A stretch of 13,352 bases of DNA from VBDM01 sp035637655 (GCA_035637655.1 DASPWT010000045.1:1-13352), one strand, 5' to 3'. Counted from the stretch's first letter, positions 1-7,184 are shown. A program made the numbers and translations. Notes: generated from the sequence alone by a model not told the origin.

Positions 1-558
1 CTTCGGACCAACGTGCAGGCACGCGTAGTAATCATCGGCGCCGATCCAATCGATGTCCGCCACCGGGACAATCAGATCGCCTGTCGCGATCGGAACCGTC
101 AGCCGCTCCACGCCGCACCTCTCGCGCTCAGCCTTCTCCACGTTCAGCAACGCCGTGAGCCGCGCTGCCAGACCGGCGGCCTCCATCAAGTGCAGACGAT
201 CGCGGACACGCTGCAGGGCCGCTTCGAAGCGCTCCACGTGCAGTGGCTTCACCAGGTAATCCAGCGCTTCGTGCTGGAAGGCCTCGACCGCGTATTGGTC
301 GTAGGCCGTCACGAAGACGAGGCGCGCGCGGCGTCCGATCTGGCGCGCGGCCTCCACGCCGGAGAGGCCCGGCATGTGCACGTCGAGAAAACAGATGTCG
401 GGCTTGAGGGCCTCGAACTGGTCGACCGCCTCGCGGCCGTTGCGCGCCTCCGCGATCACCTCCAGCTCGGGCCACGCCTCGGCGAGCATGCGCTTGAGCG
501 AGCTGCGGAGCAGCGGCTCGTCGTCGGCGATCAGCGCGGTCGGACGGCGGGCGGTCAT
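1..558 (-). CDS. LytTR-family response regulator, 3' end cut by window edge
   Basis: Cytoplasmic DNA-binding response regulator of the AlgR/LytR type; 186 residues are visible. The receiver domain (about residues 7-120) shows the acidic pair D12/D13, phosphoacceptor D59 in FLDVHMPG, T84 in VTAYDQYA and K104 in YLVKPL. After a helical linker, the LytTR DNA-binding domain begins near residue 150 (LTVPIATGDLIVPVADIDWI) and is cut off by the window edge. The ATG at 558-556 overlaps the stop of the upstream sensor kinase in an ATGA, so the two genes are translationally coupled and almost certainly form one phosphorelay. The target genes cannot be read from the sequence. An overlapping minus-strand reading frame over 128-706 lacks domain signatures and is a shadow. 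Confidence 0.93.
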   Translation of the reverse strand, partial: MTARRPTALIADDEPLLRSSLKRMLAEAWPELEVIAEARNGREAVDQFEALKPDICFLDVHMPGLSGVEAARQIGRRARLVFVTAYDQYAVEAFQHEALDYLVKPLHVERFEAALQRVRDRLHLMEAAGLAARLTALLNVEKAERERCGVERLTVPIATGDLIVPVADIDWIGADDYYACLHVGPK

Positions 559-1637
559 GCAGGAAATCGCTGGGCCGGGAAATCCACCTCCGCGCGCACG
601 CCGTGCGGCGAAAGCGTCGCGATATGCACGTGCGCATCGCCGCCGAAGACGAGCTGCAGGCGCTCGCGCAGCGTCGAAAGGCCGGTGCCGAGGCTCTCGC
701 CGGCATGCCGGAGGCCCACGCCCGTGTCGCGCACCTCGGCGTGGCAGCGGCCGTCGCGCACCTCGACGCTCACCTCGATGCGGCCGCCTTCCTCGCTGGG
801 ATCGATACCGTGGTGCACCGCATTCTCGACCAGCGTGAGGAGCGTCGTGGGCGGACAGCGCAACTCCAGGACGGCGGCGTCCGCCTGAATGTCGAACTGC
901 AAACGATCGGGCATCCGCATGTGCATCAGCTCCAGGTAGGCGCGCACGAGCTGCAGCTCCTGTCCCAGCGTGGTGGCGGGCTCGTTCAAGCGCGGCACCG
1001 CCGCGCGCAAGTAGGCGATGAGGCTATCGAGGACGGTCGAGGCCTGGGGCGAACCGGCCACCACCAGTTCGCGCACGTTCGCGAGCGTGTTGAACAGGAA
1101 ATGCGGCTCCACCTGCGCCTGCAGCAGGCGCAGCCGCGCGTCGAGGGCTTTGCGCGCCAGCTCGCTGCGCTCGAGATTGAAGGCGAGCGCCTGGCTGCGG
1201 GCGGCGAATTCGCGCTGGCGGAAGAGCGCCGCCACCGCGACCCACGGCCCCACGAGCAGGCCGCCCATGGTCATCAACATGAAGCCGCTCAGCCGGGCTT
1301 GGCTTTTCCAGAAGGGCGGCATGTCCGCCGTCGTGGTCGCAAGGTAGATCGCGAGCACGGCCCATGGGACCACGAACGCAACCGCCAGCACCTGCAGCGC
1401 CCATCGTGCGATCCATCCGGGCAGCCGTGGGGGCCACTGCTCGAAGAGGCCGAAAGCGAGCAGGGCGGCGAGACCGACGGCCATCGCGCGGGCGACGATC
1501 ACCCAGGCCGGCGTCGTAAAGGCGAGGCTGATCAGCAGGCCGACGAGGCCCGCCACGACCAATACGAGGAGCACGCGGCGCCAGCCGAACATGAGGGCGA
1601 GGCCGCGCGCTCTTGGATAGGGGAGAGCTGCCTCCAT
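555..1637 (-). CDS. LytS/AlgZ-type membrane sensor histidine kinase
   Basis: Membrane histidine kinase of the His_kinase/HATPase (LytS, YehU, AlgZ) class, 360 residues from the chosen ATG. Four hydrophobic segments lie at about residues 21-42, 44-65, 78-102 and 117-139, with no large periplasmic sensor domain. The phosphoacceptor region reads QAQVEPHFLFNTLANVREL with H179; the N box is ENAVHHG (N272), the G1 box DTGVG (D304-G308) and the G2-type loop follows at GTGLSTLRERL. The frame stays open upstream to 1790, but that extension is low-complexity Pro/Arg/Gly, so the ATG at 1637 is preferred. A TACGAT hexamer ends 7 nt before this ATG, compatible with a leaderless start but without a convincing -35. 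The gene overlaps the response regulator by 4 bp. The stimulus is unknown. Confidence 0.92.
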   Translation of the reverse strand: MEAALPYPRARGLALMFGWRRVLLVLVVAGLVGLLISLAFTTPAWVIVARAMAVGLAALLAFGLFEQWPPRLPGWIARWALQVLAVAFVVPWAVLAIYLATTTADMPPFWKSQARLSGFMLMTMGGLLVGPWVAVAALFRQREFAARSQALAFNLERSELARKALDARLRLLQAQVEPHFLFNTLANVRELVVAGSPQASTVLDSLIAYLRAAVPRLNEPATTLGQELQLVRAYLELMHMRMPDRLQFDIQADAAVLELRCPPTTLLTLVENAVHHGIDPSEEGGRIEVSVEVRDGRCHAEVRDTGVGLRHAGESLGTGLSTLRERLQLVFGGDAHVHIATLSPHGVRAEVDFPAQRFPA

Positions 1638-1803
1638 GCCCGCGATCGTAGCGGCTTCCTCGCGGCAATTCTGCGGGGATCGGAGGAGCGACGGCCCGGG
1701 GCGGTTGGGCTGCGGTGGCGGGCGACGGGCTGCGCCGGCGGGGTGCAGCCCGTCCGCGGGAACTGCGGCTGGGCCCTCGGAACCAGTCACGCGTCGGAAT
1801 CGG

Positions 1804-1833
1804 TTGGTTTGTCCCGCGGCTGTGAGCTACCTT
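1804..1833 (+). promoter_or_regulatory. Possible sigma70 promoter of the rhodanese gene
   Basis: TTGGTT (1804-1809) and TACCTT (1828-1833) are separated by 18 nt, 27 bp before the ATG of the rhodanese gene. A purine-rich ribosome-binding site, GGGGGACC, sits just before that ATG. The 223 bp between the divergent kinase and rhodanese starts hold no other gene. Both hexamers match the consensus only partly. Confidence 0.35.
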
Positions 1834-1860
1834 CACAGCTGGTGCGACCAGGGGGACCAG

Positions 1861-3489
1861 ATGAAGCATTGGGTGTTTGTGGTCGTGGCCTGCGGCCTTT
1901 TCATGGCGCAGCCCGTCTGGGCGGCGGAGGGCGCCGGCCAGCTCGTCAGCGTTCAATGGCTCGAGAAGAACCTGGAGCGCGACGAGGTGCTCGTGATCGA
2001 TACTTCGCCCTCGAAGCTGCATGCGGCCGGGCACATTCCGGGCGCGGTGAACGTCGACGTGTTCACCTTCGGCGGTAGAAACCTTTCCACCGCGGAGATG
2101 GAACAGCTCATTCAGTCCTGGGGCGTGAGCATCGGGAAGAAGATCGTCCTCTACGATCAGGGCGCCACCTACTTCGCCACGAGCCTCTTCTTCGATCTCT
2201 ACTACCACGGATTTCCGGCCGAGGATCTCGCCGTTCTCGACGGCGGGCTCGCCAAGTGGAAGGCGGCGGGCGGCGCGGTCACCAAAGACTCGACCCCGGC
2301 CCCGAAGCCCGGAACGTTCCGCGCGAAGATCAGGGAGGACGTGCGCGTCCGGCTGCCGGAGTTCCTCGTCGCTTCCGGCGATCCCGCGAACCACGCGCTC
2401 GTCGAAGCGCTGGAACCGGCCCAGCACTTCGGCGGCGCGAGGTACTTCGACAAGGCGGGCCACATTCCCAATGCCATCCTCGCGCCCGTCGCGGACTTCT
2501 ACAACGCGGACAAGACCTTCAAGTCCCCCGAGGAAATCCGCCGGATGCTGGCCTACCTGGGCATCAGGCCCGAGCAGCAGCTCCACACGCACTGCGGCGG
2601 CGGCATTGCCGCGAGTGTGCCGTTCTTCGCGGCGAAGTTCATGCTGGGCTATCCCAAGGTGAAGCTCTACAAGGAGTCGCAGCTCGAGTGGCTGCGCGAC
2701 GACCGCGGGTTGCCCTTCTGGACTTACGACGCGCCCAACCAGGCGCGCGAAAAGAACTGGTTGAACGGATGGGGCAACGCGATGTTGCGCAGCTTCGGCG
2801 TATCGAAGCTCAGCGTCGTGGACGTGCGTCCGGCGGAATCCTTCGAGCAAGCTCATGTGCCGTTCGCCATCAACGTGCCGGCGGATGTTTTCAGGCGCCA
2901 TCTCGCGACGCCCGAGAAGCTCGCCGAAGCGCTGGGGAGCGCCGGTGTCGATATCTCTCACGAGGCGGTGATCGTTTCGGGAGGAGGATTGAATCCCGAT
3001 TCGGCCCTGGCCTTCCTCCTGCTGGAAAAGCTCGGGCAGAAAAGAGTCTCCGTCTTCACGGAATCCATGGACGATTGGGGATTCGCCGGCTTCCCACTCG
3101 AAAAGGCGACCGACACGCCGGATCCCAAGAAGCCGCCGCGGGCCATGTTCATCCGTCCCACGGCATACCCCGTCAACGTTCGCCCGGGAATCGTGATGGG
3201 CGATCCGAACGGCACGCAGGGGATGTATCCGAAGATCTACATTGCTTCGGGCAAATCGCTTCCCGCCAAGGTGCCCGACGGGAACGTCATTCACGTGCCC
3301 TACACCGACCTTCTGAATGCGAACGGAACGCCCAAGGCCGCGATGGAGATCTGGAACATCCTCGTGAAGGCTGGACTCCCGCGCTATGCGGAGGTCATCA
3401 GTTTTTCCGAGGATCCGGGCGAGGCCGCCGCCAACTACTTCATCCTGAAGCTGATGGGTTATCCGGACGTCAAGGTGCTGGTGATGTAA
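1861..3489 (+). CDS. Exported protein with four rhodanese-like repeats
   Basis: Predicted periplasmic sulfurtransferase-like protein of 542 residues, about twice the length of a standard two-domain thiosulfate sulfurtransferase. Residues 1-21 form a signal peptide (short n-region, hydrophobic core, VWA|AEG cleavage). Four rhodanese-like units follow, at about 27-140, 155-290, 305-417 and 440-542. The active-site loop of unit 2 is HTHCGGGIAAS with C245, a usable persulfide cysteine. The matching loops are YDQGATYFAT (unit 1), VSGGGLNPDSA (unit 3) and ISFSEDPGEAA (unit 4), all without cysteine. CDC25-like features such as DVRPAESFEQAHVPFAINVP mark unit 3. The ATG at 1861 is chosen for its ribosome-binding site and the signal peptide; the frame is open upstream to 1636 without a credible protein. 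VVAC at 8-11 resembles a lipobox, but the h-region before it is too short. The sulfur substrate and acceptor are unknown. Confidence 0.9.
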   Translation: MKHWVFVVVACGLFMAQPVWAAEGAGQLVSVQWLEKNLERDEVLVIDTSPSKLHAAGHIPGAVNVDVFTFGGRNLSTAEMEQLIQSWGVSIGKKIVLYDQGATYFATSLFFDLYYHGFPAEDLAVLDGGLAKWKAAGGAVTKDSTPAPKPGTFRAKIREDVRVRLPEFLVASGDPANHALVEALEPAQHFGGARYFDKAGHIPNAILAPVADFYNADKTFKSPEEIRRMLAYLGIRPEQQLHTHCGGGIAASVPFFAAKFMLGYPKVKLYKESQLEWLRDDRGLPFWTYDAPNQAREKNWLNGWGNAMLRSFGVSKLSVVDVRPAESFEQAHVPFAINVPADVFRRHLATPEKLAEALGSAGVDISHEAVIVSGGGLNPDSALAFLLLEKLGQKRVSVFTESMDDWGFAGFPLEKATDTPDPKKPPRAMFIRPTAYPVNVRPGIVMGDPNGTQGMYPKIYIASGKSLPAKVPDGNVIHVPYTDLLNANGTPKAAMEIWNILVKAGLPRYAEVISFSEDPGEAAANYFILKLMGYPDVKVLVM

Positions 3490-3495
3490 CGCCCT

Positions 3496-3513
3496 CGCTC
3501 CCCTCGGGGAGCG
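3496..3513 (+). terminator. GC hairpin after the rhodanese gene
   Basis: CGCTCCC and GGGAGCG form a perfect 7-bp stem with a CTCG tetraloop, 7 nt after the rhodanese stop. There is no T-run behind it, so it is either an imperfect intrinsic terminator or an mRNA 3'-end stabiliser separating this gene from the downstream TA operon. Confidence 0.4.
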
Positions 3514-3522
3514 CCGAGGTGC

Positions 3523-3562
3523 TTGCTGGAATGTACAAAACGGCATACCATCGATTCGATGG
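3523..3562 (+). promoter_or_regulatory. Leaderless promoter and operator of the Phd-like/nucleotidyltransferase operon
   Basis: TTGCTG (3523-3528) and TACCAT (3546-3551) are spaced by exactly 17 nt, and the ATG at 3559 begins 7 nt after the -10, so transcription would start at the ATG itself. CCATCGATTCGATGG (3548-3562) is a perfect inverted repeat with 7-bp arms that covers the end of the -10, the predicted +1 and the start codon. This is the expected place for an autorepressor operator. Confidence 0.5.
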
Positions 3563-4026
3563 AAACCGTTTCCGCAACCCACCTCAAGCAGCGCCTCGGC
3601 GAGCTCCTGGACAGGGCTTCCCTCAAGAAGGTCGCGATCGAGCGGCATGGGCGCGTGGTCGCATACCTGGTGCCCGCGGCGGCCGCGCAGGCCAAACGAG
3701 ATCGCTCCAGCGTTCGCAGCGCTCGCCGGGGACTGTCGCGCAGGCAGGAGGAGCGGTTGCTGGACCTCTTCACGAGCGGCGACCTGCGTCCGTCCCGATG
3801 GCGGCGGGCAGGCGATCCGGAAACGATGGCCGGTTTTGCGGCGCTGCGGGCGAGCGCGGGCGCGGCGGAGCGTGCGCGCCTCTTCGCGCTTGCGGAGCAG
3901 CTTCACCCGGGCATGGCCACCGTCCAGGGATTCGGGCAATGGCTTTCACGGTCAGGCGTCGAGCCCGGCCGCTTGCTCTCCCTGCTGAAGGCGCGGACGG
4001 AGGAGAAGTCGCTGCGAGGCCGATGA
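3559..4026 (+). CDS. Phd/YefM-like antitoxin with helical C-terminal extension
   Basis: 155-residue protein. Residues 1-45 have the Phd/YefM dimerisation and DNA-binding pattern: METVSATHLKQRLGELLDRA, then KKVAIERHGRVVAYLVP. Residues 55-150 are Arg/Ala/Leu-rich and helical, without a fold I recognise, and much longer than the short toxin-binding tail of ordinary Phd proteins. The frame also opens at a TTG at 3523, but that codon is the predicted -35 element and the leading residues do not fit the family, so the ATG at 3559 is used. The stop overlaps the nucleotidyltransferase start (ATGA), so the two are co-translated. The likely job is to repress the operon and neutralise the downstream enzyme; this is inferred from gene order and fold. 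Confidence 0.75.
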   Translation: METVSATHLKQRLGELLDRASLKKVAIERHGRVVAYLVPAAAAQAKRDRSSVRSARRGLSRRQEERLLDLFTSGDLRPSRWRRAGDPETMAGFAALRASAGAAERARLFALAEQLHPGMATVQGFGQWLSRSGVEPGRLLSLLKARTEEKSLRGR

Positions 4027-4604
4027 AAGCGCCCGCGCTGCATTCCGATCCCCGGTATCTCGAGGCTTTCGGCAAGCTCATGAAGAAGATCGAGCGGGCG
4101 TTGCCGTCGCGCGGAAAGCCGGTGCGGGTGTATGTGGCCGGCGGTGCGGCCCTCCATCTCTATACCGGGGCACGCTACTCGAGGGATATCGACGCCCGCA
4201 TCGATCTTCCGAGGCTTGCGCTTCCCGCGGACATGAAGGTCGCCTACGAAGGTCCGGACGGCCTGCCGCAGCTGCTCTACTACGACATGCAGTACAACGA
4301 GTCCTCGGCCTTGCTCCACGAGGACGCTCACAAGGATTCCGTGCCGATCGAGGTTCCGGGCGTGAACCCGAAGCGGCTGGATGTGCGGCTCTTTTCGCCT
4401 GTCGACCTCGCGGTCTCCAAGCTCTCGCGCTTCGAGGCGCACGATCAGGAAGACATCCTCGCGTTGGCGAAGGCGGGATTGATCGACGCCGATTCGTTGC
4501 AACAGCGAGCCTTGGAGGCCCTCCCCGGATATGTCGGCCACGTGGAGCGGCTGAGGAATTCTCTCGGGATCGCCTGCCGAAAGATCAAGGCGCTCCAGCG
4601 GTAA
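4023..4604 (+). CDS. Nucleotidyltransferase of the DUF6036/AbiEii-like type, putative toxin
   Basis: 193-residue protein with a DNA polymerase beta-like nucleotidyltransferase core. YVAGGAALHLY (G40/G41) is followed by RYSRDIDARID, giving the DxD pair D55/D57. A further acidic site is LDVRLFSPVDLAVSKLSRF (D120, K133), and HDQEDILALAKAGLID (D141, D144) follows. This matches the nucleotidyltransferases found in AbiEii/MenT-like toxin-antitoxin loci, some of which block translation by adding nucleotides to tRNA; whether this member does so is inference. The ATG lies inside the stop of the Phd-like gene, which is typical of an antitoxin-toxin pair, although AbiE-type enzymes are usually paired with AbiEi or XRE proteins rather than Phd. 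The same frame is open far upstream through the rhodanese gene, but that part is antisense-like noise. Confidence 0.8.
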   Translation: MKAPALHSDPRYLEAFGKLMKKIERALPSRGKPVRVYVAGGAALHLYTGARYSRDIDARIDLPRLALPADMKVAYEGPDGLPQLLYYDMQYNESSALLHEDAHKDSVPIEVPGVNPKRLDVRLFSPVDLAVSKLSRFEAHDQEDILALAKAGLIDADSLQQRALEALPGYVGHVERLRNSLGIACRKIKALQR

Positions 4605-4792
4605 AGGACGAGTGTCGGCCGACCCGGCGGCGCGTGTCTCTCCGGATGCGGTGGTGGTCGTCGCGGCCAGCGCGAACGCGGTGACCGCGGCGCGTAGCGG
4701 TGAGTTGCAAGGCGGCGCTCAACTGGATGAGCCGCCTCAAGGGCGACAAACCCCTGCGAGCCGTGCAGTGATGCGAAGCGCCTAGAGAGCCG
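4605..4792. other. Intergenic stretch with a possible gene-end remnant
   Basis: The 188 bp between two genes contain no complete gene. At 4709-4771 (+) one frame reads KAALNWMSRLKGDKPLRAVQ and then stops. It looks like the C-terminus of a protein but has no start and nothing in frame upstream. I do not recognise the parent gene. GTCGGCCGAC near 4614 is a short palindrome without a loop. Confidence 0.3.
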
Positions 4793-6192
4793 ATGTCCCG
4801 CAAGAAGACTCCGTCTACCGACCCGTCGAGCGCGCGCTCGGGCCGGCTGCGCGCGCAGTCCAAGGACGAGTTGGCCGCGCTGCTCGACGAGCTTGCGGCG
4901 AAGCACCCGGAAATCGAAGCGCGCCTCGCCCGCCATGCGCTCGCCGGCAATCCGGCAGCGCTCGCCGCTCAGTTCCGCCAGCGCCTGCAGGCGTGGAAAA
5001 AGTCCACGCGCTTCCGCCCGCGCAGCGCAGCCGCTGCGTTCGGCCGCGAGCTCGAATCGTGGCTCGACGAGATCGAGCGCGAGCTCCTCCCGCTCGATGC
5101 GGTGCGCGCGCATGCGCTGGCCGACGCGTTCGTTCGCGCGGATGCGCGCCTGTTCGAGCAGGCGGACGATTCCGACGGGGCGATCGGCGATGCGGTGCGC
5201 GCAGGCTGCCGGCTGTGGCTTATCGCAGCAAAAGCGCAGCCGGACCGGCAGCCCGCTCAATGGATCGATCGCATCTACACGCTGGTCAATGCCGACGAAT
5301 ACGGCGCGCGTGAGGCGCTGCTGAGGCACGCGGACACTCCTCTCGCGCCGCCGGACTTGCGCGCACTGGCGGCGCGCTTCGAGGACGATCTCGAGCGAGC
5401 GCTCGCCCGGCGCGCCGGCGACCGAGCGGGATACCCAGTGTTCAAGCCGCGGCAGCCGTTGGGCTCGTCGCCGACGCGTTGCGCGATCCGGATCTGTCGA
5501 CCAAGGCGACGCTGCGCTACAGCCCCGCTCCGAACCCGCTGCAGAACGAGCAGTTCGTGGAGCGCTATCTGCGCTTCGGCCGGCCCCGGGAGGCGTTGGT
5601 GTGGCTGGAAGGCGACTGGGGAATGCACGAGGAGCGGCGTGAACGTCTTCTCGCGCAAGCCTACGCGGCATTGAACGACGCGGTGCAGCTTCGCGCGGTG
5701 CGCCGGAGGTTATTCGATCGAAACGGGTCGGCGAGCGATTTCGAAGCCTGGCGGGCGAGCCTCGCGCCGGCGGAGCGGAGCGGGGCAGCCGCGGTCGCGC
5801 GCGAGCGCGCGCAGAGCGCCGACGATCCGATCACCGGCGCACAGCTACTGCTCGCGCTCGAAGACGATGCGGCCGCCGAGGCACTGCTCGTGGTGCGGCA
5901 CGCGAGCATGCGCGGCGAGGAGTATTACCGCCTCGTGCCGCTCGCGCAAACGATGGAGAAGAAAGGACGGTTGCTGGGCACGGTGGTCTGCTACCGGGCG
6001 CTCCTGACGGCCATCCTCGCGCGGGCGTACGTTCGCGCCTATGGTCATGCGGCCGAGTACCTCGTCGCGCTGCGCCAACTCGACCTCCGAGTGAACAGCT
6101 ATGGCGCCTTGCCGATGCACGAAACATTCGAGGCCGCGTTGCGCAATATGCACGGGCGGAAAGTCGCGTTCTGGAGCCGCGCGCGCGCCTGA
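4793..6192 (+). pseudogene. DUF6880 family protein, interrupted by a -1 frameshift
   Basis: The two halves of one protein lie in adjacent frames. Residues 1-218 (4793-5446) run MSRKKTPSTD to GYPVFK, and the family sequence resumes in the next frame at 5446 (AAAAVGLVADALRDPDL) and continues to the TGA at 6190-6192. The joined product is about 466 residues. The break lies at about 5444-5450, where AAGCCGCGG seems to lack one G of an expected AAGGCCGCGG. The N-terminal pattern (LAALLDELAAKHPEIEARLARHAL, then FEQADDSDGAIGDAVRAGCRLW) resembles DUF6880, a helical-repeat family of unknown function. The protein has no transmembrane segment and is probably cytoplasmic. The gap may be a sequencing error or genuine decay; the good codon use on both sides argues for a recent or artefactual event. 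Confidence 0.65.
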
Positions 6193-6255
6193 AGCGGCCG
6201 TAGGGGGCATACGCCGCGTCGTTCGTGGTTCGGCGAGCTCCTCGGAGTCACCGGA

Positions 6256-6605
6256 TCAGATCTTCTTGTAACCTGCTTCACGCTGGCTCGCAGGGCGAGG
6301 ACAAACACCGTATCGGCTTCGGGCACGTAGCGGTACAACGCAACGTAGCCGCGCGAAGCTCGCCCATTGATGAGCTCGCGCATGTTTCGTGCAGTCGGCC
6401 GTCCGATTCGCGGATTGGTTTCGAGCACCGAGATTGCCTGAACGATTTCGCGGATGCGGGAGGGAGCGCCGTCGGGATCATGCTGGGCGAGGTACTCGAG
6501 AATTCGGTCGAGATCGCCCGCTACCTCGGCCGCGCGGATAGTTACCGAGGTCCGGGCAAGGCGTGCGACCCGTAGTCGAGCGCGTCCAAGTGCAAAAGCG
6601 GGCAC
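6256..6605 (-). pseudogene. ParE/RelE-type toxin with frameshifted C-terminus
   Basis: RelE/ParE-superfamily toxin; ParE members poison gyrase and RelE members cleave mRNA, and this sequence is closer to ParE. From the GTG at 6605, family sequence begins near residue 20: SVTIRAAEVAGDLDRILEYL, then VLETNPRIGRPTARNMREL, GRASRGYVALYRYVPEAD and VFVLALR ending at residue 106 (codon 6290-6288). As read, the frame then drifts to a stop at 6099, overlapping the DUF6880 gene. Dropping into the neighbouring frame gives QREAGYKKI and a TGA at 6258-6256, exactly the usual ParE ending after ALRH. Only two bases (6287-6286) stand where one codon is needed, so a single base is missing. The start is uncertain because no ATG lies near the true N-terminus. 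The gene lies 3 nt after the RHH/RAMA stop. Confidence 0.7.
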
Positions 6606-6608
6606 ACG

Positions 6609-7007
6609 CTACTTTCGCCTCAGTCCCTTGATGAGTTGCCAAGAGGTTTGGCCTGGATTGCGACATTCCCAGAACGTCCATCCGTTCGTCGGGTTCTTCG
6701 TGATGAAAACCGCGGCTGCGGATGGCGTATCGAAGCGCTTGCCGTTGACCGCCAAGGCGCCCCGCTCAACGCGACCCAACCACGTCTGACCTTTGTAACT
6801 TGCGCGAAATTCGGTTCCCGAAGGAAAACGCACGCCCTTTGTTATCCAGTCGTCGCTCCCACTGGCTTGGGTTGTCGCGGCATTCGTCCCATGTTGGGGC
6901 GGCAAACCGAGCAACTTGCGCAGCACGTCGTTTTCCGTGACGTCTTCCGTCGGGCGACGCAACGTCAGCGCCTTGAATACATCAAAGTCGACTTCAATCG
7001 TCCGCAT
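6609..7007 (-). CDS. SeqA-like RHH plus RAMA-like domain protein, putative antitoxin/regulator
   Basis: 132-residue protein. Residues 1-36 (MRTIEVDFDVFKALTLRRPT, then NDVLRKLLGLPP) resemble the SeqA-type ribbon-helix-helix N-terminus, a dimeric DNA-binding fold. After a polar linker (about 37-55), residues 58-128 follow the RAMA/DUF2924-like pattern: GVRFPSGTEFRASYKGQTW, then GALAVNGKRF, TPSAAAVFITKN and NGWTFWEC. RAMA modules are known mainly from restriction-modification-associated proteins and are proposed to read modified DNA. A strong Shine-Dalgarno (AAGGAGGG) sits 7 nt before the ATG at 7007, so the longer frame back to 7313 is rejected. The gene directly precedes the ParE-like toxin in the same operon, which is the antitoxin position; that role is inferred. 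The palindrome at 7030-7047 would be its operator. Confidence 0.7.
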   Translation of the reverse strand: MRTIEVDFDVFKALTLRRPTEDVTENDVLRKLLGLPPQHGTNAATTQASGSDDWITKGVRFPSGTEFRASYKGQTWLGRVERGALAVNGKRFDTPSAAAVFITKNPTNGWTFWECRNPGQTSWQLIKGLRRK

Positions 7008-7029
7008 GATTACGCCCTCCTTCTCGCTA

Positions 7030-7047
7030 AGAGTACTATAGTTCTCT
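7030..7047. promoter_or_regulatory. 18-bp near-perfect palindrome upstream of the RHH/RAMA gene
   Basis: AGAGTACTATAGTTCTCT is an inverted repeat with one mismatched pair, lying 23 bp upstream of the RHH/RAMA ATG and overlapping a leftward promoter-like pair (TTGCAC, 17 nt, TACTCT in minus-strand sense). It is the likely operator of the ribbon-helix-helix protein. Confidence 0.4.
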
Positions 7048-7134
7048 AGAGGGTGCAAACGGCGCAATCCCGGATCCCACAGAAGCGCCCGCGTCGACTT
7101 GGCAAAGGGCGAACGCTGCCGAAAGGTCCGACGC

Positions 7135-7163
7135 TTGACTCTAATGTTAAGTATGTTTATCAT
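7135..7163 (+). promoter_or_regulatory. Sigma70 promoter of the XRE/AbiEii operon
   Basis: TTGACT (7135-7140), a 17-nt spacer and TATCAT (7158-7163) form a near-consensus sigma70 promoter pointing at the XRE gene. The predicted start near 7170 leaves a leader of about 75 nt. The spacer and -10 contain the half-palindromic element TTAAGTATGTTTA (7147-7159), which recurs at 7213-7226. Confidence 0.6.
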
Positions 7164-7184
7164 GCGTCGGACGATTCCGTTGAT

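Noticed and set aside
603..2078. 491-codon plus-strand frame opposite the sensor kinase
   Set aside because: Composition is Arg/His/Gln noise and it lies antisense to a well-supported kinase.
1024..3939. 971-codon open frame on the minus strand
   Set aside because: It is antisense to the kinase region and rhodanese gene, Arg/His-rich and without domains; a GC-driven shadow.
2256..4022. Long plus-strand frame leading into the nucleotidyltransferase
   Set aside because: Only the part from 4023 has family motifs; upstream it is an out-of-frame reading of the rhodanese and Phd-like genes.
4445..5671. 408-codon minus-strand frame opposite the DUF6880 gene
   Set aside because: It contains no recognisable motif and low-complexity Arg runs; the plus strand has clear family sequence.
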